The notes under the pieces: model-generated
Seen by the model: only the letters and a program-made list of their open reading frames with translations
Told to the model about the DNA's origin: nothing
Database searches by the model: none
From: Bacillota bacterium
GTDB taxonomy: Bacteria > Bacillota > Clostridia > Lachnospirales > Lachnospiraceae
Assembly (NCBI GenBank): GCA_030526045.1
Contig: JAUNDN010000023.1
Location: 1-39,769, forward strand
Length of the DNA: 39,769 bases
Direction: 5' to 3'
In this document: piece by piece, positions 25,355 through 32,926 of the stretch
Position numbering within the stretch: position 1 is the stretch's first letter
Layout: every line of letters begins with the position of its first letter
Translations under genes and position numbers: made by a program

Positions 25355-26758
25355 TTATTTATCACCAAGACTTTTTGTCCTGTTCTCATCTAGGAATTCT
25401 CTGTTGATACGAATGACCTCTTCCATTGCCTTAAGCCCGGGTGCGCCGATCGTAAGTCGCTTCTCTACACAGGTTTTCAAACTGATCGCATCATAAACAT
25501 CCGCTTCAAATACCGGACTGATCTCCTTTAATTCTTCTATACTAAGCGCATCAATGCTGCTGTTCTTTTCAATACAGTACAATACAAGCCTGCCGATGAT
25601 CGCATGTGCATCACGGAACGGAACTCCCTTATTTACCAGATAATCTGCTGCATCCGTCGCATTTGTAAAGCCATTCATGGCACTCTTTTCCATGTTTTGA
25701 TAATTGAACTTCATCGTGGCCAGCATTCCGTTAAACAGCACCAGACAATGATAGGTAGTTTCAATGGCATCAAAGGTAACCTCTTTGTCCTCCTGCATGT
25801 CCTTATTGTATGCGAGAGGTATTCCCTTCATTGTAGTGAGCATGGACATTAATGCTCCATAGACTCTTCCTGTCTTTCCTCGCACAAGCTCTGCAATATC
25901 CGGATTTTTCTTCTGCGGCATAATGCTGCTTCCGGTAGAAAAACCATCATCAATCTCAACAAACCGATATTCATTGGAATTCCAGATAATGATCTCTTCA
26001 GAGAATCTGCTTAAGTGCATCATAATAACAGACAAGGCTGATAAAAATTCAATGATATAGTCACGATCTGCTACTGAATCCATACTGTTTAAGGTAGGTC
26101 CTTCAAACCCCATCAAAGATGCCGTATAGGCTCTGTCCAGAGGATAGGTTGTTCCCGCAAAAGCACCTGATCCAAGGGGGCAATAATTCATCCTCTTATA
26201 AATGTCCTGAAGTCTTAATACATCCCTCTTAAACATCTCAAAGTAAGCACCCATATGATGTGCCAGTGTAGTAGGCTGCGCTTTCTGCAAATGAGTAAAG
26301 CCGGGCATATAGGCCGTCAGATTTTCTTCCATAATATGCAGCAGCGTATCCAATAATCCTTGCAAGGCTTTCGTAATATGAAGAATTTCTCCTCTTACAT
26401 ACAGCTTCATATCAAGTGCAACCTGGTCATTCCTGCTTCTACCGGTATGCATTTTCTTCCCAGCATCCCCGATTCGCTGAATCAGCATTGCCTCAACAAA
26501 GCTGTGGATATCCTCATATTCATCCGTTATCAGAAGTTTGCCCTCCTCTACATCCTTTCGAATGCCTGTGAGGCCCTTAACAATATCATCCTTTTCCTTA
26601 CAGGAAAGAATCCCTTGCTTTTCCAGCATCACCACATGGGCAATGCTTCCTTCTATATCCTGTTCAAAGAGTTTTTGGTCAAATTTTATGGACGCATTAA
26701 ACTGATAGACCATTCTGTCAGTTTCTTTGGTAAAACGCCCACCCCATAACTGAGCCAT
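25355..26758 (-). CDS. argH: Argininosuccinate lyase
   Basis: ArgH splits argininosuccinate into arginine and fumarate, the last step of arginine synthesis. The 467-residue protein begins MAQLWGGRFTKETD and contains TGRSRNDQVALD and HTGRS with the substrate-binding residues. The superfamily signature is GSSIMPQKKNPD, carrying the catalytic Ser region. A longer start (26839) would lie upstream of the promoter and of the AGGAGG site, so ATG at 26758 is taken. It is first in the argH-asd operon; argG is not in the window. A divergent ABC transporter operon starts about 150 bases away. Confidence 0.96.
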   Translation of the reverse strand: MAQLWGGRFTKETDRMVYQFNASIKFDQKLFEQDIEGSIAHVVMLEKQGILSCKEKDDIVKGLTGIRKDVEEGKLLITDEYEDIHSFVEAMLIQRIGDAGKKMHTGRSRNDQVALDMKLYVRGEILHITKALQGLLDTLLHIMEENLTAYMPGFTHLQKAQPTTLAHHMGAYFEMFKRDVLRLQDIYKRMNYCPLGSGAFAGTTYPLDRAYTASLMGFEGPTLNSMDSVADRDYIIEFLSALSVIMMHLSRFSEEIIIWNSNEYRFVEIDDGFSTGSSIMPQKKNPDIAELVRGKTGRVYGALMSMLTTMKGIPLAYNKDMQEDKEVTFDAIETTYHCLVLFNGMLATMKFNYQNMEKSAMNGFTNATDAADYLVNKGVPFRDAHAIIGRLVLYCIEKNSSIDALSIEELKEISPVFEADVYDAISLKTCVEKRLTIGAPGLKAMEEVIRINREFLDENRTKSLGDK

Positions 26759-26792
26759 AAAAACTTTCCTCCAATAGTTAAATCTGAATTTG

Positions 26793-26821
26793 ATACTACC
26801 ATATTTTACAACTCTTTTCAA
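26793..26821 (-). promoter_or_regulatory. Promoter for argH-asd
   Basis: The minus strand reads TTGAAA (26816-26821), 17 bases, TAGTAT (26793-26798), the -10 being preceded by TGG (extended form). The expected transcript start is near 26786, leaving about 28 bases before the argH ATG at 26758, which fits the AGGAGG site and excludes the earlier in-frame start. Confidence 0.65.
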
Positions 26822-26912
26822 TCTTTTCTTCCAAAACATAACACATCCTTTTCACCAAAGTAACCTTATTTCATAATCTATTGATATAGAAATCATAAAG
26901 GAGAGCAAATCC

Positions 26913-27686
26913 GTGAATCAGCCTGTTTTAGAATGTCGGGATGTCTGCTTTTCCTATCACAGCACAAATGGCGAAACAAAAGCATTATCCAATATATCCT
27001 TTCAGATTAACAGCGGTGAATTTGTTGCAATCGTAGGTCCCAGCGGCTGTGGAAAATCTACACTTCTTTCCATCATTGCCGGTCTCATAAAGCCGGAATC
27101 AGGCGAAGTTATTTTACATCATACACAGCAGCAGAAAATCGGATATATGCTTCAGCAGGATCATCTTCTCGAGTGGCGTACGATTTGGAAAAACATTCTC
27201 CTCGGACCGGAGATTACCGGAACCCTCACAAAGGAAAAGGAAGCACTCGCCAAGCGGCTGCTTACAGAATACGGACTAACAAAATTTAAGGATAAAAAGC
27301 CCGGAGAATTGTCCGGCGGCATGAAACAGCGCGCTGCGCTGATTCGTACAATGGTCATGGAACCTGCCCTACTTCTCCTCGACGAGCCTTTCAGTGCACT
27401 GGATTATCAAACGCGTCTTATGGTATCCGGCGACATAGGAAGTATCATTCGAAAAACAGGAGTTACTGCCATACTCATTACACACGATCTTTCAGAAGCA
27501 ATTTCGCTTGCTGACAGAGTCCTTGTTTTGACAAAGCGTCCCGCCTCCGTAAAAAATGATATTCCGATCGATCTTACTCTTTCGGAGCACACACCGCTTT
27601 CTGCCAGAAATGCTCCTGAATTTAAAGAGCTGTTTACTTTATTATGGAAGGAGATTTCAGATGAATACAGTGAAAAAAGCAGCTGA
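26913..27686 (+). CDS. ABC transporter ATP-binding protein (NitT/TauT-type)
   Basis: The 257-residue ATPase of the nitrate/sulfonate/taurine-type import family has Walker A GPSGCGKST, Q-loop MLQQDHLLEWRT, signature LSGGMKQRAAL, Walker B LLLLDEPFSALD and the switch His in ILITHDLSEAI. The start is GTG at 26913 with AAAGGAG upstream. It overlaps the permease gene by 26 bases, so the two are translationally coupled. No substrate-binding protein gene is next to them, so the transported compound (a sulfonate, a thiamine or riboflavin precursor, or something else) cannot be named. No TPP or other riboswitch is visible in the 26759-26912 gap. Confidence 0.9.
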   Translation: MNQPVLECRDVCFSYHSTNGETKALSNISFQINSGEFVAIVGPSGCGKSTLLSIIAGLIKPESGEVILHHTQQQKIGYMLQQDHLLEWRTIWKNILLGPEITGTLTKEKEALAKRLLTEYGLTKFKDKKPGELSGGMKQRAALIRTMVMEPALLLLDEPFSALDYQTRLMVSGDIGSIIRKTGVTAILITHDLSEAISLADRVLVLTKRPASVKNDIPIDLTLSEHTPLSARNAPEFKELFTLLWKEISDEYSEKSS

Positions 27687-28497
27687 CCCGATTACGGATA
27701 GATTACCATCAACCGCTGCACAACAGGAATATGTTCGAAATCATCACCGGCATCACCATTTGATCACAGTTCTTCGATTTCTTGTGTTTCTCCTTTTTCT
27801 TGTAATATGGGAAGTTGCAGGGAGACTGGAATTGCTTGATACATTCTTTTTCAGCAGTCCCTTAATGGTGATTTCCAATTTTATGAAGATGTTTTCAGAC
27901 GGCTCCTTATTTACGCATGCAGGGATCACACTTTGGGAGACAATTGTAAGCTTTCTTCTGATTACTTTAATTTCCATGCTTTCTGCAACGATTCTCTGGT
28001 ATTCCAAATCTTTATCAGAAATTTTGGAGCCATATCTTGTAGTTTTAAACAGTCTTCCCAAATCAGCTCTTGCTCCCCTGTTGATCGTCTGGCTTGGAAC
28101 CGGTACGGGTACCATTATCGTCGCCGGTATTTCCGTAGCTATTTTCGGTTCTGTCATCAGTCTCTATACAGGCTTTCTTCATACGGATCCGGAAAAGCTC
28201 AAGCTCATCTATACACTTGGGGGTAATCGCTTTCATGCATTTCAAAAAGTAGTACTCCCCTCCTCAGTTCCGGTCATTCTAAGCAATATGAAGGTCAATA
28301 TTGGTCTTGCACTTGTAGGTGTTGTCATCGGCGAATTTCTTGCCGCTAGAGAGGGGCTTGGTTATCTGATCATTTACGGTACACAGGTTTTCCAGCTAAA
28401 TATGGTAATAACATCCATCATTATACTGTGTATCATTGCTATGGGATTGTACCAGTGTATCCAGTGGCTGGAGCATCTGTACAAGAAGAAAAGATAA
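27661..28497 (+). CDS. ABC transporter permease (NitT/TauT-type)
   Basis: The 278-residue permease has a His-rich N-terminal tail (RNHHRHHH) before five to six membrane segments. The cytoplasmic EAA-type coupling loop reads TLGGNRFHAFQKVVLPSSVPVILS, with the conserved Gly nine residues before the Pro-rich part. GEFLAAREGLGYLI near the end is typical of SsuC/TauC-like permeases. The ATG at 27661 follows AAGGAG and sits inside the end of the ATPase gene; a far upstream in-frame start would overlap it by 130 bases and is rejected. It forms a homodimer with the ATPase in a normal importer of this class. A terminator overlaps its stop codon. Confidence 0.88.
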   Translation: MNTVKKAADPITDRLPSTAAQQEYVRNHHRHHHLITVLRFLVFLLFLVIWEVAGRLELLDTFFFSSPLMVISNFMKMFSDGSLFTHAGITLWETIVSFLLITLISMLSATILWYSKSLSEILEPYLVVLNSLPKSALAPLLIVWLGTGTGTIIVAGISVAIFGSVISLYTGFLHTDPEKLKLIYTLGGNRFHAFQKVVLPSSVPVILSNMKVNIGLALVGVVIGEFLAAREGLGYLIIYGTQVFQLNMVITSIIILCIIAMGLYQCIQWLEHLYKKKR

Positions 28498-28524
28498 AGC
28501 CAGAAGCATATCTGCCTCTGGCTT
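28497..28524. terminator. Terminator shared by the permease gene and tRNA-Thr
   Basis: AAGCCAGA and TCTGGCTT form an 8-bp stem around a short loop, directly after the permease stop (plus) and directly after the tRNA (minus). On the minus strand it is followed by TTTATCTTTTC, a fair T-tract. On the plus strand the following bases belong to the tRNA complement, so termination there is weaker. Confidence 0.7.
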
Positions 28525-28525
28525 A

Positions 28526-28598
28526 AGCTACTGAGGGGACTTGAACCCCTGACCTGCTGATTACGAATCAGCTGCTCTACCGACTGAGCCACAGTAGC
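28526..28598 (-). tRNA. tRNA-Thr, anticodon CGU
   Basis: The minus strand folds into a full cloverleaf: acceptor stem GCTACTG/CAGTAGC, D-stem GCTC/GAGC, and anticodon stem GCTGA/TCAGC with loop TTCGTAA (anticodon CGT, at 28563-28565). The variable loop is AGGTC and the T-stem AGGGG/CCCCT encloses TTCAAGT. The CCA end is not encoded; a U is the discriminator. This tRNA reads the ACG threonine codon. It is a single gene, with no other tRNA beside it. Confidence 0.96.
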
Positions 28599-28676
28599 AA
28601 ATCCTGTCTCATTCCACAAGGGAAATCAGAACAAGGATAATTATAACGTCAGCATGGTTAATTTGCAAGCACTAAT

Positions 28677-29540
28677 TTATTTTGACAAACCTCCTGTGAA
28701 ATCAACACCCGGATCAATATGAACATCCACCTGGGGAAACGGAATACTGATTCCTGCTTCATCAAGTGCATACTTGATTTGTTCGGTCAATCTCCATTTC
28801 GTATCCCAGTAATCATCCTGTGTCGTAAAGCAACGCACTCTTAAATTCACGCCACTGTCAGCCAGTTCCTCCACGATAATCTGCTGCGGCATATCCTTCC
28901 GTGCTGTTTTTTCTTCCTCGAGTACCTTGAGCAGTACCCTTCGGGCGTCCTTTATATCCGAGCGATACGAAATACTTACCGGTATGTCTACTCTCCGATA
29001 CTTGCAATGTGTGTAATTTATAATATTTCCGTTTGCAAGCGTTCCGTTTGGCAACACAATTGAAATGTGATCGTAGTCAACCAGATGCGTATAAAAAATA
29101 TCAATGGATTCCACGGTCCCGGCTTTTCCTGTGCTGTCTTCAATATAATCGCCCACACGGAACGGTTTCAGCAACAGAATCAATACACCCCCTGCAAGGT
29201 TGCTGAGACTCCCCTGCATGGCAAGTCCGATTGCCACACCGGCAGAACCAATCAGTGCCAAAATACTTGTTGCATCCACACCAAGACCGGACGCAAGCGT
29301 TAGGATCAACAGAAAATATAATCCGAATTTGACAAAGGAATCAATAAAATTGACTGCACTTACATCAGTTTTGCTTCTTTGAAGCGCCCTTTTTAATATC
29401 TTTCTCACGAGGCGAATCAGCTGTACACCAATAAGAAAAACAAGCGCCGCGAGCACAACCCGCAGTCCAAGGTGAAAGGCCTTCTCCGGCAATTCTTCCA
29501 GAAATTTTTCAATCACGCCCGGATTTATTTCATTCTCCAT
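28677..29540 (-). CDS. mscS: Small-conductance mechanosensitive channel (MscS family)
   Basis: The 287-residue protein has three transmembrane helices (about 20-45, 68-90, 95-128). The third is the pore helix, with the Gly/Ala pattern GSAGVAIGLAMQGSLSNLAGG. The cytoplasmic beta domain follows (PFRVGDYIE and VLPNGTLANGNIINYT) and then a C-terminal alpha/beta part ending in SIPFPQVDVHID. It relieves turgor on hypo-osmotic shock. AAGGAGG is 13 bases upstream of ATG at 29540, a slightly long spacing. It lies 24 bases after glgB and is likely co-transcribed with it; glycogen turnover and osmotic relief may share an expression pattern (inference). Confidence 0.93.
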   Translation of the reverse strand: MENEINPGVIEKFLEELPEKAFHLGLRVVLAALVFLIGVQLIRLVRKILKRALQRSKTDVSAVNFIDSFVKFGLYFLLILTLASGLGVDATSILALIGSAGVAIGLAMQGSLSNLAGGVLILLLKPFRVGDYIEDSTGKAGTVESIDIFYTHLVDYDHISIVLPNGTLANGNIINYTHCKYRRVDIPVSISYRSDIKDARRVLLKVLEEEKTARKDMPQQIIVEELADSGVNLRVRCFTTQDDYWDTKWRLTEQIKYALDEAGISIPFPQVDVHIDPGVDFTGGLSK

Positions 29541-29564
29541 CTGTAAACAGATCCTCCTTGCCTG

Positions 29565-32012
29565 CTATTTCTTGCGAATTTCATCAACTCGCGCAAGCTC
29601 TTCCTTAGCCTTTAGCATTTCCTTTTCTGCCTTGCGCTGTGCCTTTTTCGCCTTTTCAACTGCCTCTTCAGCCTGTTTCTTTGCTGCAAGTGCTTCTTCC
29701 TGTGCCGCAAGAGCCTGTCTTTTGGCTTCCTCTGCTTCTAACCTTGCCGCCTCCGCGCGAGCCTGTGCCTCCATCTCAGCCTTTTTCTTTGCGATCTGCT
29801 GTTTCTCCTTCTCTGTATAAGGTACAAAAGCAAAGATACTTGCAGACAAAGGTGCTGCCTTCATCGTGAAGGAAAAAGGCTTTCCATCTACTTCTGTCTC
29901 TGAAACAAACTTTGCCTTACCGTTTACTCTTCCGAGTCCGCCATAACATTTTGCATCTGTATTCAGTATTTCCTTATATTTCCCCTCAAGTGGTACCCCT
30001 ACAACAAATTCCTGTTCCACGTTAGCAAAATTCACCGTAACAACCAATGTGTCTTCCGGCTTATCTGATTTTCTCATAAAAGAAACCATACATTTCTCAG
30101 GAGAAATGCAGTTAATCCATTCAAAGCCCTCCGGCCTTGTATCAAGTGAATAAAGCGCGGGTTTTTCCTGATATAGCTTATTCAAATCTTTAATAAGGCG
30201 GTTGATTCCCTTGTGAGAATCGTATTGAAGCAACGGCCATTCTGTTTGTCTGGTCTCATCAAATTCCCGGAATTCTGCAATATCCTGTCCCATAAACAAA
30301 AGCTTCTTACCGGGATGTGTCATCATGTAGGCATAAGTTATACGTAGGTTTGCAAATTTATCCTCCAAAACACCGGGCATTTTTCCAATCAGCGTAGATT
30401 TACCGTGCACCACCTCATCATGAGAAAATACCAGCATGAAATTCTCACTGTAAGCATAGATCATGCTGAAGGTCAATTCGTTGTGATGATGAGCTCTGAA
30501 ATAAGGATCATAACTTATATAGGAAAGATAATCATTCATAAAGCCCATATTCCACTTTAAGTCAAATCCAAGTCCATCCTCATCAAGCTTTCCGGTTACT
30601 CTTGGCCATGCGGTTGATTCCTCCGCAATCATAAGTACGCCGGGATTTCTCTTTTTCATAATGGAATTTAAATGCTTGAGCATCTCTACAGCTTCCAGAT
30701 TTTCATTTCCGCCGTAAATATTAGCAATCCACTCTCCATCCCGCTTACCGTAATCAAGATACAGCATGGATGCCACAGCGTCCATTCTGATACCGTCTGC
30801 ATGGTATTTTTCAACCCAGTACAATGCATTGGCGATTAAATAATTCGACACCTGAGGGCGACCGTAATTATAGATCAAGGTACCCCAATGAGGATGAAAG
30901 CCTTGTCTTGGGTCTGCGTGCTCATAAAGGCAGGTACCGTCAAACTGAGATAATCCATAAGTATCTCTCGGAAAATGAGCCGGAACCCAATCTAAAATCA
31001 CACCGATTCCTGCCTGATGCAGGGTGTCTACAAAATACATAAAATCTTCTGCTGTCCCATATCTTGCGGTAGGCGCATAATATCCGATCACCTGATATCC
31101 CCAGGAAGCATCAAGGGGATGTTCCATAATCGGCATCAGCTCCACATGAGTATATCCCATTTCCTTCACATACTTAACAAGCTCCACTGCCAGTTCACGA
31201 TAATTTAGGTACGCATCAGTATCTGCATTTTTCTTAAAAGATCCAAGGTATAGCTCATAAACGCTGATAGGAGCGTTCTCTTCTGCCTGTTTCTGCCGCT
31301 CCTTCATCCACTTCTGATCCTTCCAGGAATAAGAAATATCCCTGACAATGGATGCAGTTTCAGGACGCAGCTGCTGTGAAAATGCGTAAGGATCTGCCTT
31401 AAGATAGGTCAATCCGCCCTTAGCCTTAATTTCAAATTTGTAACAGTCGCCATCCTTGACATCCGGAATAAAAATTTCAAAAATCCCGCCATCTTTGCTT
31501 CGGCGCATCTGGTGCGTACGTCCATCCCAGTGATTAAAATCACCCACTACACTGACTCTTACCGCATTCGGTGCCCACACCGCAAAAAAGGTTCCAAAGA
31601 CACCGTCAATAGTCATGGGATGTGCTCCCAGCTTCTCATAAATGGTATAGTGAATGCCTGCATTGAATTTCTCAATTTCTTTAGCTTCCATCCCAACTGA
31701 ATATTGATATGCATCCTTGATCAGCACAGTATTTCCTTCGCTATAAGTTACTTGATACTCATATTTTTCCGGAATCTTACCGGAAACAAGGCACGCAAAG
31801 TACCCTGCCTCATCAACCATTTCCATCTTATGGGATTTATTTTCGGGTCCAACAATGATCGTGACATCAGTAGCACCCGGTTGAAAGGTTTGAAAAAGCA
31901 CGCTCTTTCCTGTTACATGAGGTCCCAGGATCTCATGTGGATTATCTTCTTCAGAATAAATGATTCCTTCAATTCTCGGCCAATTCATCAGTTTGTACAG
32001 TCTACTGTTCAT
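29565..32012 (-). CDS. glgB: 1,4-alpha-glucan branching enzyme with a C-terminal coiled-coil tail
   Basis: The 815-residue protein makes the alpha-1,6 branches of glycogen. An N-terminal beta domain (HEILGPH near residue 27), a second CBM48-like domain (WAPNAVRVSVVGDFNHWDG) and the GH13 barrel are all present. The catalytic residues lie in GIRMDAV (nucleophile Asp), MIAEEST (Glu) and FSHDEVVHGK (Asp). A C-terminal beta domain follows. The last 82 residues are an Ala/Lys/Glu-rich helix without Pro or Gly, an extra not found in typical GlgB of about 630-730 residues. It could be a coiled coil for oligomerisation or surface binding. The start at 32012 (MNSRLYK) follows AGAGGA; an ATG four codons earlier lacks a site. 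No glgA or glgC is adjacent. Confidence 0.95.
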   Translation of the reverse strand: MNSRLYKLMNWPRIEGIIYSEEDNPHEILGPHVTGKSVLFQTFQPGATDVTIIVGPENKSHKMEMVDEAGYFACLVSGKIPEKYEYQVTYSEGNTVLIKDAYQYSVGMEAKEIEKFNAGIHYTIYEKLGAHPMTIDGVFGTFFAVWAPNAVRVSVVGDFNHWDGRTHQMRRSKDGGIFEIFIPDVKDGDCYKFEIKAKGGLTYLKADPYAFSQQLRPETASIVRDISYSWKDQKWMKERQKQAEENAPISVYELYLGSFKKNADTDAYLNYRELAVELVKYVKEMGYTHVELMPIMEHPLDASWGYQVIGYYAPTARYGTAEDFMYFVDTLHQAGIGVILDWVPAHFPRDTYGLSQFDGTCLYEHADPRQGFHPHWGTLIYNYGRPQVSNYLIANALYWVEKYHADGIRMDAVASMLYLDYGKRDGEWIANIYGGNENLEAVEMLKHLNSIMKKRNPGVLMIAEESTAWPRVTGKLDEDGLGFDLKWNMGFMNDYLSYISYDPYFRAHHHNELTFSMIYAYSENFMLVFSHDEVVHGKSTLIGKMPGVLEDKFANLRITYAYMMTHPGKKLLFMGQDIAEFREFDETRQTEWPLLQYDSHKGINRLIKDLNKLYQEKPALYSLDTRPEGFEWINCISPEKCMVSFMRKSDKPEDTLVVTVNFANVEQEFVVGVPLEGKYKEILNTDAKCYGGLGRVNGKAKFVSETEVDGKPFSFTMKAAPLSASIFAFVPYTEKEKQQIAKKKAEMEAQARAEAARLEAEEAKRQALAAQEEALAAKKQAEEAVEKAKKAQRKAEKEMLKAKEELARVDEIRKK

Positions 32013-32061
32013 ATTTCCTCTCATTCTGCCGCGTCAACGGCCCTAAACAAGTTATGTATTT

Positions 32062-32090
32062 ATTTTAGCAAAGATATCTATACAACACAA
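32062..32090 (-). promoter_or_regulatory. Promoter for glgB-mscS
   Basis: The minus strand reads TTGTGT (32085-32090), 17 bases, TAAAAT (32062-32067), with TGC before the -10 (extended form). The transcript should start near 32055, about 43 bases before the glgB ATG. The -35 region abuts and partly overlaps the -35 of the divergent promoter. Confidence 0.6.
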
Positions 32091-32107
32091 GCGTCAAGTG
32101 ATACAAT
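32079..32107 (+). promoter_or_regulatory. Promoter for the divergent small protein
   Basis: TATACA (32079-32084), 17 bases, TACAAT (32102-32107), with TGA in front of the -10 (extended form). The predicted start near 32114 leaves about 31 bases before the ATG at 32145. It overlaps the glgB promoter, so the two cannot readily be occupied together. Confidence 0.55.
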
Positions 32108-32144
32108 CGTATTGCAGTTAATTTAAAGTAAGGATGTGAAAAAT

Positions 32145-32453
32145 ATGTTTCAACCAAAGAATAATTCTGCAAGCACCTCCTCTTTAAGTGATGAAGATAG
32201 AGACATGCTTGCCCGTATTAATGCCTACTCTGAAAGTGTGCTCGGCGAAATTGATCCCCAAAAAACAAGGGTATCTTTTCAGCTTGATAAGTTAAAGCCA
32301 ATCATGCAGGAAATTGCTGATGAAAAGGGAATGACTCTTGAGGATGTATTTATCAAGTATATGGACTTGGCAAGTGTCGTCTCTGCCAAACAGAATGCAA
32401 TGCTGAAGGAAGAACTGGACGAAGCCGGTCTTGCTGATTTCTCGGAATTCTAA
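32145..32453 (+). CDS. Small all-helical protein divergent from glgB, unknown function
   Basis: The 102-residue soluble protein is predicted helical: MLARINAYSESVLGEIDPQ, FQLDKLKPIMQEIADEKGMTLEDVFIKYMD and AKQNAMLKEELDEAGLADF. No cysteines, transmembrane segment or known motif is seen, and I do not recognise the family. The start ATG at 32145 is used because AAGGATG lies at a proper distance; a GTG three codons upstream would have the site almost touching. Its promoter overlaps that of glgB, making co-regulation or antagonism plausible. Directly after its stop codon (one base) begins the large palindrome. Confidence 0.65.
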   Translation: MFQPKNNSASTSSLSDEDRDMLARINAYSESVLGEIDPQKTRVSFQLDKLKPIMQEIADEKGMTLEDVFIKYMDLASVVSAKQNAMLKEELDEAGLADFSEF

Positions 32454-32454
32454 C

Positions 32455-32922
32455 ACCGACAATCGCCGTTTATTTCATTTCTATTTTGTCCGCAATGATG
32501 TATGCAACGACTATAACTGCTTTCGGAATTTTGTGAACCCAGCTGTCACAAATACCTATTGAGCTGCCCAAGCGAAAACTCAAAGCACATTGCAAATATA
32601 TCCGCATAGAGGTCTTAAAGGCTTTATAGAAAAATCAAACAGCTCATTTTAGAAAATATATCCCCCGATTTCTTTGTTCGAAGCGAAGCAAGTTTGAAAT
32701 CGGGGGATTAATGTTATCTCTAAAATGAGCTGTTTAGATTTTTCATGAAGGCTTTATTGTCCCTCTATGCGGATATATTGCAATGGCTTTTCAAACACTC
32801 TCTTGAGCAGCTGTATTATTGTGACAGCTGTTTCTACAAAATTCATCGAAAGGCAGCTAAAAGCCGCTGCATACATCACTGCGGACCATTCTAATAAATG
32901 GCAACAAACTGCGATTTTCGGT
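32455..32922. repeat. 468-bp imperfect palindrome, possible MITE-like element or giant hairpin RNA
   Basis: Two arms of about 220-230 bases run inverted around a centre near 32685. Perfect blocks pair in order: CAGCTGTCACAA 32540-32551 with 32819-32830; the 17-base block 32596-32612 with 32762-32778; the 17-base block 32637-32653 with 32719-32735; TCCCCCGATTTC 32661-32672 with 32696-32707. Outermost, ACCGA at 32455 matches TCGGT ending at 32922. Block coordinates sum to nearly the same value, so the arms are collinear with only small gaps; identity is about three-quarters by eye. No open reading frame of useful length exists here. It starts one base after the plus-strand stop (32453) and ends four bases before the serA stop (32927), and accounts for the whole 473-base gap between these convergent genes. 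No T-run marks it as a normal terminator. Confidence 0.9.
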
Positions 32923-32926
32923 TTGT

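Noticed and set aside
26759-26912. Possible TPP riboswitch upstream of the ABC transporter
   Set aside because: No CUGAGA or other TPP core sequence is present, so the substrate cannot be inferred this way.
28374-28619. An 81-codon minus-strand reading frame across the tRNA
   Set aside because: Its translation (AQSVEQLIRNQQVRGSSPLSS) is the familiar false protein made by reading a tRNA gene; the DNA folds as tRNA-Thr.
32455-32922. The palindrome as a CRISPR array or IS element
   Set aside because: There is no repeated direct unit with spacers and no transposase reading frame; only inverted symmetry is seen.
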